From: CAYYJR01 sp964472305
GTDB taxonomy: Bacteria > Armatimonadota > Hebobacteria > CAIYQO01
DNA: 64,000 bases
Reading direction: 5' to 3'
Assembly: GCA_964472305.1 (NCBI GenBank)
Contig: CAYYJR010000008.1
Coordinates: forward strand, 99,253 to 163,252
The stretch's first letter is position 1, and every line of letters begins with the position of its first letter. Below the pieces are notes generated by a model. The model saw nothing but the letters and a program-made list of their open reading frames with translations. It was not told the origin of the DNA and did not search any database. Below are positions 50,775 through 58,756 of this stretch, one piece after another. The position numbers were made by a program, and so were the translations under genes.

Positions 50775-53700
50775 ATGAGATTCACGCGACATCCCACAAC
50801 TGAATCCGCCGCCCCGGTCGCCTTTGCCGCGTGGCTAGGCCGCCAGTTGCTCATGTCCGTGTTGATCCTGCTGCTGCTGGTCACCGTGGGCTTTGGGTTT
50901 ATTGGGGTGAACCGCGATGAATTGCTGCGTCGGGCGGCGATCCTGCACCTGCGGTATGAGTTGCAGCGCGAGGTGACGCTGCAACGCCTGCATATCGATC
51001 TGCGCGGGCAGGTGCTGGCCGAGGGATTGGCTATCTACGACGGCTTTTCCCGTCGGCGCGTGCTCTGGTCTGCTCGCCGCATCGACCTCCGCTTCGATCC
51101 CTTCCGCTTCCTCGCCACCCCGCGCCGACCACTGGGCGCTATGCGCCAGGTGGTGGTCGACGATCCCTACCTGGTGGTGACGCGCGGCAGCACGGGCCAG
51201 TGGAATTTTCAGGATCTGCTCAAGCGCAAACGTAAACCTTCGACCGACCGCTTCCGCGGTGAATTGATCGTGCGCAACGGTGAAGTCCTGTTTCAGGATG
51301 CGCGTGGTTTCGGACGGAACATTCCGCCGTTCAGCGAACATCTGGTACGCGTGAACGCACGCGTCACCCAGGCCGGCGGCGACTACCTGCCGTTCCGCCT
51401 TTCCGCCGCCACCGCCACCGGACACCTGCGCGACATCAGCCTGTTCGGCAGCGTGCAGCTCGGTGCGCAGCGCAGCCAGTGCGAAGTGCGGTGTTCGGGC
51501 ATCAACCTCGCCTACGTGCGAAAATTTCTTCCCAACTCGCTGCCGGTCACGCTGATGTCCGGTCAGCTGGACGGACGGGTGCAAGTACTCGTCGCCGTCA
51601 ACCCGAAGACGAGGGTGATCGATCTGCAGACCACCCTGGTGGCCAACATGCACGATGTGCGCGGTGCCTTCACACAAAACGGCATCACGCTGCCCTGCTT
51701 CATCAGCGATGGCCAACTGCGGATGGCGGATGACATGGTGGAACTGGCCGCAGTGCGCGGGCGGGTGAATATGATTCCCTTTACGGCGGAAGGCACCATC
51801 ACCCATTTCGCCGAACCGGTTTTCGCCATGCAGATCAAGACGCAAAACGCCCCGGTCGCCGCGATGATGCGTCTGTTGCCAGACACCGGCAAGCTGCCCA
51901 TTACCGTGAGCGGCATGGTCGATGGCTGGGTACAGATTACCGGCACAATTGCGGAGCCGCAGGTGCGTGGCCATATCGCCGGTCCCGCGGTGCGCGCGAC
52001 GGTCGGGAACTTCTCCGACCTGCAGAGCGATTTCACCTTCGACGGGCAGACCTTGCAGTTTGCCAATCTGACCGCGCGTGGTTATGACGGCTATCTGGCC
52101 GGCAATGCCTGGGTGAAGGTCGGGCTGACCGGCGACACGCTGGCATTATTCACCGGACAGGCATCCCGCGTGAGCGCGCAGTCGTTGGTGACACAATTAA
52201 TGGCCGGTGCACCGCCGCCCGCCAATCCCAGCGCGCCTTCGCTGCGCGATGTTTCCGGCGTTCTCTCCGGCCCGGTCACCATCCGTGCGGATCGCGATGA
52301 GCGTGCCATCATCATCGCGCGCGTGCACGGCGACGTCGAAGTGGCGGACGTCACCGCCGGCACAGTGGATGCCAATGTGAAGATCACCGTCGACGGCACG
52401 CGCGCCGTTACGCACATTGAACGGCTGGAAGCGTTGACACGCGAAGGGCTCTTCCAGGCACAAGGGGATATCGACGCCGATACTAGCCTGCACCTGACCA
52501 TCCGCGGCAGCCGGCTGAACCTGGCTGCCATCGGGGCGCGCGCGCAGCAACCCGATCTCCAAGGCACCGGTTACCTGACGGGCACGCTGGACGGTTTGCC
52601 GGACCAACTCTCCTTCACCGGCGCCCTTCACGTGCAACAGGGTCGGGTGCAGGGGCGCGCGTTCGACGATCTGTATGGCGACATACAGGCCTCGCTCGGG
52701 TCGAACATGCAGTTCAACATTCGCAACATGCGCCTGATTGCCGGCCCCAGCCAGCTCAAGCTGCCCGCCACTGAGTTCAGCATCGATACCGCCACGGGCG
52801 ACTGGAATGCCGCCGGCAAGGTCGAGTTGCCGCGCACATCACTGAAAGAACTGGCTGCTACCCTGGGCATCGAACTGCCGATTGCCGGACTGGTAGAGGG
52901 TGAAGCCAGCTTCACCAGCAATTCCGCTATGCCCATCGCGGGCGGCACAGTTTGGCTGCGCCGCCCCACCATCGACCTGGGCGACACGAAACTGGAACTT
53001 GACAGCGTGCTGGTGACCTTCACCCTGCGCCGCGAGATGCTCACCATTTCCGATGCTGAAGTCGTCTATGAAGGCATTCCCTTTCAGGTGAAAGGCACTC
53101 TCGCGCTGCAGCCGCAGGGACGCGCAGGCGCCACCCTCGCGCTGCAGCTACGCGCGCCGCACGTCGATCTGGATAAATTTACCACGCTGGCATCCTCGCC
53201 GAGCGACCCGCTCATCGGCAAGATGACGAAAGACTTCAAGCTGTGCATGCCGCTCGACGTGGAAGGCGACCTGGCACTCACCGCGCGCATCACCGCCCGC
53301 CTGGATGCCGCGAAGGGGGTGACGCCGGAACAGGCGCTGGCGAACTCACTGGTCGTGACGAGCACGGTACAAAAAGCCGACGCTTTCAAAGTAGTCGGCG
53401 TGCCGTATCAGGAACTGCTCGCTGATGTGGAGTACCACGGCGATAGCCGTGAAGTCTCGGTCAAACGCTTTGCCCTCACCCGCGACACCGGCAAATCGAG
53501 CTATCGACTTGTCCTTCCGCTGCCGCAGGCAGGCGACGTGCCGACGCCAGGCACGCTGAACCTGGATTCCCAAATCGTCGATTTCAACCTGGCATTGGGC
53601 AACGCTGATTTCGATGGACGCGACATGACGAAAGGCGCTGACCTGGAGTTGTTGCGGCGCGACCTGGCGACCATTACCGCCGGCATCAGCGACGATCCGC

Positions 53701-56363
53701 AACTCGCCGAACTGGCGAAAGGATTGCGTGAAGTGGCGCAGCCGTTCAGCGGCATCGGCGCGGTCTCTATCAGTCTGAGTTCGCTGTTAACCCGTCCGAC
53801 CATCGCCGCCCAGGTTGCCCTTGACAAGGTGGTAGTAGGCGGCATGGTGATGCCAAAGATCGACGGCGCCTTCGTTTTCGACACGGCTTCGCGGACGTTG
53901 GAGTGCCAATCGGTCACCGCGGTGGGTGGTCCCAATCCCGATGCGACGATGACGGTGCAGGGAGCGATTCAACTGCCGATGAAAGATGCGCGCGGCAAGG
54001 AGATCGAACCCGGCGTCATCAACAATCTGGAATGCACGGCGGATAGCATAAACCCGGGCATGCTGGGCATCTGGCTGCGCAATCCCGCCCTGGCGCAACT
54101 GGGCGGCAAGGCGACAGTGTATGCCATGATCAAGGGAACAACCGCGCACCCGGCGATGACCGGTTCCATCGACATCATGCAGCCCACCTTCAATAGCGTG
54201 CGCTTTGACAGCTTGTCCGCCCCGCTGCACCTGGAAAATGACCGCTTATGGATCGGCCGCAAAGGCATGGGCGGCGAAGGCGCTGCCACGTTGAACTTTA
54301 CGCCGCCCGCCGGCGCCGACGCGGCGGAAGCCAGCGAATACAAGATGGAACCGTTGTTGTTTTACGGCTGCCTGCCCTTCGTCTGGAAAGGCACGCTGCA
54401 GCCGGATATTCCCCTGAACAAGCCGATGGCCTTCAATGTCAGCCTTCCCTTCCAGAGCCTGGACATCGCCCGCGCCTACCTGCCGCAGCCGGAGCCGGTT
54501 GCCGCGAACGCGACCAAAACGCTTGCGGCCCCCGCGCAACTGAGCGGCACGCCGGATGCCCCGGCGCGGAATGGCGCCGCGCGCACGCTGCTTAGCCGGA
54601 CCACCCCCGTCAACGCGCTCTTCAAACGTACGGTCAAAAACGATGGCACGGTCAAAATCAAAGCGGTGAAAGCGGCGCCGGCGTCGCCGAAACGCTACCG
54701 CATCTTTGCTTACCGCAACGCGGAGAAGCCGAACGAGCTATATGAGGTTACCGTTGCAAAATTGCACGAAGATGCGGGCGTCACCCTGGGTACCACGGTG
54801 GGCACCATTCAAGGCGCGCTGGAGGTGCGCGGCACGCTGGAGAAGCCGGATATCACCAACGGGTCCTTCCTGCTGAACGCGCCGGAATTGATCCTGCCCA
54901 ACACCGATAAAGATCTGCCCAACCGGCTGCGCCAGGTGCATGCCGACCTGAGTTTTCACTCACGGGTCACCGCCGGCAAGCGGGAAAATATCCTGGAAGT
55001 GCATGACCTGTCCGCCCTGTATGATCGCGATGAAAGCGACGCCTCGCCGAAGACCGGTGCGCTGTCCTGGCTGAAGTCGCTGCTGGGAAAGAAAAAAGAT
55101 TCGTCGGAAGCGGTGAATGGCGCACTGGTCGCCGAGGGCACCGTCAGCCTGGGTCTGCCGAAGGGGCTGACTTCGCTGGCGGACATCCCCGCGCTGCTGG
55201 AGTATGATCTCTACGCGAAGATGGTGCGCACTCCCATCCGCTGGCGCAATATGCTGCGCGGGACTATCACCAGCTACCTCCGGCTGGGCAATGAACCGGG
55301 CACGCATTACCCGCTGCTCACCGGCGTCATCTACGCGGAGGACTGTCGCTTGCTGTTCGCCGGCGAGCAGGCGCCGCCGACCGCTCCGCCGCACTTCCCT
55401 TTCAATCCCGCGCTGAAAGTGGCGATTCAGTTGGGACAAGGCAACGCCTTCGAACTGGGTGCGGATAATCCGGTGATCCAGGGTATCGGGTCGGCGAAGC
55501 TGCCTTTCGTTCCGACGACCGCCTTCTCGCCCATTGCCCCGGCAGATCGGAAGGTGCAACACGAGACCAAGCCGCCACTCGACCGCACTTTCTCCTCGTT
55601 CCGCTACACAGCGAAAACGTTGCAATCCACGCCGGAGAACGGCACCTACGCCTACCTCACCGGCACGCTGGCGCGTCCCATACTCGGCGGGAACGTGGTG
55701 GTGGTGCCCGGCAAATCGCAGGTGCAGCTTCCAGGCGGCGAACTGACGGTGCAGGAAGCCAAAGGCACCATGTTTTTCCCGTTCTTCCCCGACCCGAACG
55801 CACCCGAGCAGCAACCGAAGCTGGAAGTGAAAGGCAATGCCACCGGCACGGTGGGCAAATACACCGTGGCGGCGAAGCTGCACGGCAACCTGATGCAGAC
55901 GAACCTGAAAAGCCAGATCGATTTCGAGACCATCACCAGCCCGCAAGGCGCGCCGCCGTTAAGTTCCGACGAAATTCAAAACCGGCTCTTTGGCCTGTCC
56001 GACATTGCCTCGCTGTTGCAAGGCAAGGAAAAAGTCGTCACCACGGTCAGCCGCATCGGACAGACCGTGATGTTCCGCGACTGGTTCCGCCAACTGGCGG
56101 ACAAGACGGGCATGGAGTCGTTCAACCTGTCCTTCGACCCCACGCTGACCCCGGAAACCACCATCGTCGCCCCGATTTCCCGCTCGCGCCTGGGTGCGTT
56201 GCGCGGCGGGTTCAGCCGCACCTTCTCGCAGCTTCCCACCTGGGATCTCTGGCTTGACTTCCAGGTGCCGGACAGCAAGCTGCTGCGCAACCTCTCCGTC
56301 ACCGCCACCACCAACGAGCGCCAGGATCGCGAGATCAACCTGCAGTATCGCTTGGAATTCTGA
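50775..56363 (+). CDS. tamB: TamB-like AsmA/DUF490 inner-membrane-anchored envelope protein
   Basis: A 1862-residue protein with one N-terminal anchor (LLMSVLILLLLVTVGFGFIG, residues about 26-45) and then a long run of beta-strands, as expected for the TamB/AsmA-like groove proteins that bridge the two membranes. They are linked to phospholipid transfer and outer-membrane protein assembly. The C-terminal DUF490 region (about 1480-1862) ends in a strand-rich segment with ATTNERQDREINLQYRLEF, the usual aromatic-ending tail. Low-similarity AsmA-like repeats fill the middle (GTLDGLPDQLSF, then GTLALQPQ). No tamA/bamA gene is next to it. The ATG at 50775 has only GGTGGGG as ribosome site. It implies an outer membrane in this organism. 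Confidence 0.9.
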   Translation: MRFTRHPTTESAAPVAFAAWLGRQLLMSVLILLLLVTVGFGFIGVNRDELLRRAAILHLRYELQREVTLQRLHIDLRGQVLAEGLAIYDGFSRRRVLWSARRIDLRFDPFRFLATPRRPLGAMRQVVVDDPYLVVTRGSTGQWNFQDLLKRKRKPSTDRFRGELIVRNGEVLFQDARGFGRNIPPFSEHLVRVNARVTQAGGDYLPFRLSAATATGHLRDISLFGSVQLGAQRSQCEVRCSGINLAYVRKFLPNSLPVTLMSGQLDGRVQVLVAVNPKTRVIDLQTTLVANMHDVRGAFTQNGITLPCFISDGQLRMADDMVELAAVRGRVNMIPFTAEGTITHFAEPVFAMQIKTQNAPVAAMMRLLPDTGKLPITVSGMVDGWVQITGTIAEPQVRGHIAGPAVRATVGNFSDLQSDFTFDGQTLQFANLTARGYDGYLAGNAWVKVGLTGDTLALFTGQASRVSAQSLVTQLMAGAPPPANPSAPSLRDVSGVLSGPVTIRADRDERAIIIARVHGDVEVADVTAGTVDANVKITVDGTRAVTHIERLEALTREGLFQAQGDIDADTSLHLTIRGSRLNLAAIGARAQQPDLQGTGYLTGTLDGLPDQLSFTGALHVQQGRVQGRAFDDLYGDIQASLGSNMQFNIRNMRLIAGPSQLKLPATEFSIDTATGDWNAAGKVELPRTSLKELAATLGIELPIAGLVEGEASFTSNSAMPIAGGTVWLRRPTIDLGDTKLELDSVLVTFTLRREMLTISDAEVVYEGIPFQVKGTLALQPQGRAGATLALQLRAPHVDLDKFTTLASSPSDPLIGKMTKDFKLCMPLDVEGDLALTARITARLDAAKGVTPEQALANSLVVTSTVQKADAFKVVGVPYQELLADVEYHGDSREVSVKRFALTRDTGKSSYRLVLPLPQAGDVPTPGTLNLDSQIVDFNLALGNADFDGRDMTKGADLELLRRDLATITAGISDDPQLAELAKGLREVAQPFSGIGAVSISLSSLLTRPTIAAQVALDKVVVGGMVMPKIDGAFVFDTASRTLECQSVTAVGGPNPDATMTVQGAIQLPMKDARGKEIEPGVINNLECTADSINPGMLGIWLRNPALAQLGGKATVYAMIKGTTAHPAMTGSIDIMQPTFNSVRFDSLSAPLHLENDRLWIGRKGMGGEGAATLNFTPPAGADAAEASEYKMEPLLFYGCLPFVWKGTLQPDIPLNKPMAFNVSLPFQSLDIARAYLPQPEPVAANATKTLAAPAQLSGTPDAPARNGAARTLLSRTTPVNALFKRTVKNDGTVKIKAVKAAPASPKRYRIFAYRNAEKPNELYEVTVAKLHEDAGVTLGTTVGTIQGALEVRGTLEKPDITNGSFLLNAPELILPNTDKDLPNRLRQVHADLSFHSRVTAGKRENILEVHDLSALYDRDESDASPKTGALSWLKSLLGKKKDSSEAVNGALVAEGTVSLGLPKGLTSLADIPALLEYDLYAKMVRTPIRWRNMLRGTITSYLRLGNEPGTHYPLLTGVIYAEDCRLLFAGEQAPPTAPPHFPFNPALKVAIQLGQGNAFELGADNPVIQGIGSAKLPFVPTTAFSPIAPADRKVQHETKPPLDRTFSSFRYTAKTLQSTPENGTYAYLTGTLARPILGGNVVVVPGKSQVQLPGGELTVQEAKGTMFFPFFPDPNAPEQQPKLEVKGNATGTVGKYTVAAKLHGNLMQTNLKSQIDFETITSPQGAPPLSSDEIQNRLFGLSDIASLLQGKEKVVTTVSRIGQTVMFRDWFRQLADKTGMESFNLSFDPTLTPETTIVAPISRSRLGALRGGFSRTFSQLPTWDLWLDFQVPDSKLLRNLSVTATTNERQDREINLQYRLEF

Positions 56364-56485
56364 CCCGGACGCATTCCTCCGCTACCGACCGCTTCCTTAC
56401 GGGTCCCCGCCTCGAAAACCTCCCGGAAATATTGCGATATCAAACAATCGTTTTCAGGTATTTTCTGGACGCGCGCGCGCGAATT

Positions 56486-56494
56486 TGGTATAAT
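56486..56494 (+). promoter_or_regulatory. Extended -10 promoter of gyrB
   Basis: TGG-TATAAT (56486-56494) lies 165 nt upstream of the gyrB start, giving a leader of about 160 nt with a small ORF and two short hairpins. Confidence 0.6.
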
Positions 56495-56536
56495 TACATG
56501 GTCTTCTTTCGGTCACGCGACCGGAAGATTCCATCC

Positions 56537-56623
56537 ATGAGCCACCGTACGCCAGCCGAAGCGCGGGGATGTCGCCGTGTCCGTTGCCCGGTGTTCCCCG
56601 ACTGTCCGGGGCGCAGCGAATGA
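56537..56623 (+). CDS. Possible 28-codon upstream ORF in the gyrB leader
   Basis: ATG at 56537 opens a 28-codon frame (MSHRTPAEARGCRRVRC...) that ends at TGA 56621-56623, 36 nt before gyrB. A CCCCG/CGGGG hairpin (56596-56611) sits near its end. No clear Shine-Dalgarno precedes it. It could regulate gyrB by leader-peptide translation, or be chance. Confidence 0.25.
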   Translation: MSHRTPAEARGCRRVRCPVFPDCPGRSE

Positions 56624-56659
56624 GGAATCGGGAATTGTTTTTTAGAGGAGTAGACTCAC

Positions 56660-58627
56660 TTGGCCGACGTAAATAATCTGCAGTATACCGAAGAGAATAT
56701 CCGCGTTCTGAAAGGCCTGGAAGCCGTCCGCCTGCGTCCGGGCATGTTCATTGGTGACACGGATTTCAAAGGATATCATCACCTGTTCAACGAGGTGATT
56801 GATAACGCCATTGACGAAGCGATGGCTGGATTTTGCGATGAAATCATCATCACGCTCTACCCGAACGATGTGTTGTCGGTATCGGACAATGGCCGCGGCA
56901 TTCCGGTTGGCATTCATCCGGAAGAAGGTCGCTCGACACTGGAAGTCGTGATGACCGTATTGAACGCGGGCGGCAAATTCGGCGACGGCGGCTACAAGGT
57001 GTCCGGCGGTCTGCACGGCGTAGGTGTGTCCTGCGTGAACGCGCTGTCCGAGTGGTTGGTGAGCGACGTCCATCGCGACGGCCAGCACTACCGCATGCGC
57101 TTCGAGCGCGGCATCCCGACAACCGGTCTGGAGACGATCGAGCCGTCCGATCGCACGGGCACCATGCAAACCTACAAGCCGGATCACCAGATCTTCGGCG
57201 AGCATATGCACCTGCACCCGGAAACCATTGTCGGCCGCATGCGCGAATTGGCGTATCTGAATAAGAACGTGAAGATTGTCTTCAATAACGAAGTGACCGG
57301 TACTTCGGAAACCTTCCACTACACCGGCGGTATCGCGCAGTTCGCCGAGAAGCTGAACGCGCTGAAGGACCCGCTGCACAAAGTGCTCTACGTGAGCAAA
57401 GATCGCGATGACGTGGTTGTCGAACTGGCGTTGCAGTATAACGAGGGTTATCAGGAGACCCTGTTCGCCTACGCGAACAATATCCATACCATCGACGGCG
57501 GCACGCACGTTTCCGGTTTCCGCACCGCGCTCACCCGCGTGCTGAATGCCTACGCGCGCAAGAACAACCTGCTGAAGGAAAAAGACCCTAACTTCACCGG
57601 TGACGACGTGCGCGAAGGGCTGACGGTGGTGCTCTCGGTGAAGTTGCCCAACCCGCAGTTCGAGTCGCAGACCAAAGTAAAGCTGCGCAACGCGGAGATC
57701 GAAGGCATCGTCAACTCCATTGTGGGCGAGGCGCTGGGCGACTTCCTGGAAGAGCATCCCGCCGTTGCGCGCAAGGTGATCGAGAAGGCGCTGACCGCAT
57801 CCCGCGCTCGCGCCGCCGCGCGCAAGGCCATCGAACTGGAACGCAAGTCCGCGCTGGAATCCTCCAGCCTGCCGGGCAAGCTGTCCGACTGTCACAGCAA
57901 GGATCCGGCCGAATCTGAGTTGTTCCTCGTCGAGGGCGATTCCGCGGGCGGTTCAGCGAAAAAGGCGCGCAACAGCAAGTACCAGGCGGTGCTGCCGTTG
58001 CGCGGCGTGGTACTGAACGTCGAACGCGCACGGCTGGATAAAATTCTCAACAACAACGAAATCGCCGACATGATCCGCGCCATCGGCGCCGGCATCAGCA
58101 CGGTGGGCACCGTCGGTGAGAACGAGAGCAGCGAAACGGAAGAGGGTGCCGACCCCACCAACGATACCTTCAACCTGGGCAAACTGCGCTACGATCGCAT
58201 CATCATCATGACCGACGCGGACGTGGATGGCGCGCATATTCGTACGCTGCTGCTTACCCTGTTCTTCCGCTACATGACCCCGCTGGTGGAAGGCGGCCAT
58301 ATCTACATCGCGCAGCCGCCGCTGTTCGGCGTGAAGCACGGCAAGCAGGTGCAGTACGCGATGAACGAGCAGGAACTGGAAAATATTATGAAAGATCTGC
58401 CCAAACGCGGCGTGCAGGTGATGCGCTACAAAGGCCTGGGTGAGATGGATGCCGACGAGTTGGCAGAAACCGCCATGGACCCGCAGACGCGCCGCCTGGT
58501 GCGCATCGAACTGGAAGATGCCGTGCGCGCCGACGAAATTTTTACCACGCTGATGGGCGATGCCGTCGCCCCCCGCCGCGACTTCATCGCGCGCTACGCG
58601 CAGGAAGTCAGCAACCTGGATATCTGA
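56660..58627 (+). CDS. gyrB: DNA gyrase subunit B
   Basis: GyrB is the ATPase subunit of DNA gyrase, which introduces negative supercoils. The 655-residue protein has GHKL motifs VIDNAIDEAMAG, VSDNGRGIPVGIH and VSGGLHGVGVSCVNALSEW, the transducer domain, then TOPRIM motifs LVEGDSAGGSAKKA and IIMTDADVDGAHIRTLL, and the end YKGLGEMDADELAETAMDP. An acidic stretch of about 25 residues (around 478-504, VGENESSETEEGADPT) separates the two TOPRIM motifs; most GyrB have only a short linker there. The start is TTG at 56660, preceded by TAGAGGAG. No gyrA or recF lies nearby. Two hairpins, one a full intrinsic terminator, follow. Confidence 0.97.
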   Translation: MADVNNLQYTEENIRVLKGLEAVRLRPGMFIGDTDFKGYHHLFNEVIDNAIDEAMAGFCDEIIITLYPNDVLSVSDNGRGIPVGIHPEEGRSTLEVVMTVLNAGGKFGDGGYKVSGGLHGVGVSCVNALSEWLVSDVHRDGQHYRMRFERGIPTTGLETIEPSDRTGTMQTYKPDHQIFGEHMHLHPETIVGRMRELAYLNKNVKIVFNNEVTGTSETFHYTGGIAQFAEKLNALKDPLHKVLYVSKDRDDVVVELALQYNEGYQETLFAYANNIHTIDGGTHVSGFRTALTRVLNAYARKNNLLKEKDPNFTGDDVREGLTVVLSVKLPNPQFESQTKVKLRNAEIEGIVNSIVGEALGDFLEEHPAVARKVIEKALTASRARAAARKAIELERKSALESSSLPGKLSDCHSKDPAESELFLVEGDSAGGSAKKARNSKYQAVLPLRGVVLNVERARLDKILNNNEIADMIRAIGAGISTVGTVGENESSETEEGADPTNDTFNLGKLRYDRIIIMTDADVDGAHIRTLLLTLFFRYMTPLVEGGHIYIAQPPLFGVKHGKQVQYAMNEQELENIMKDLPKRGVQVMRYKGLGEMDADELAETAMDPQTRRLVRIELEDAVRADEIFTTLMGDAVAPRRDFIARYAQEVSNLDI

Positions 58628-58630
58628 ACC

Positions 58631-58647
58631 GGTGACAGGCTGTCACC
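58631..58647 (+). repeat. Short hairpin after gyrB
   Basis: GGTGACA-GGC-TGTCACC (58631-58647) is a perfect 7-bp stem 4 nt past the gyrB stop, just before the main terminator. It may protect the 3' end of the transcript. Confidence 0.5.
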
Positions 58648-58654
58648 CTCCCTA

Positions 58655-58680
58655 CCCCTCCCCGCACGGGGAGGGGTTTT
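58655..58680 (+). terminator. Intrinsic terminator of gyrB
   Basis: CCCCTCCCC (58655-58663) pairs perfectly with GGGGAGGGG (58668-58676) across GCAC and is followed by TTTT. This is the clearest Rho-independent terminator in the window. Confidence 0.9.
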
Positions 58681-58713
58681 ATGTGGCACAACGGAACAGC
58701 GATTTCGTCCCGT

Positions 58714-58742
58714 TTGCTTTCTGTGCTTTCCCGGCGTATGAT
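58714..58742 (+). promoter_or_regulatory. Promoter of the Lhr-core helicase gene
   Basis: TTGCTT (58714-58719) and TATGAT (58737-58742) are separated by 17 nt, 15 nt upstream of the ATG at 58757, with GGGAAGAG as ribosome site between. Confidence 0.5.
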
Positions 58743-58756
58743 GGGAAGAGCGCGTC

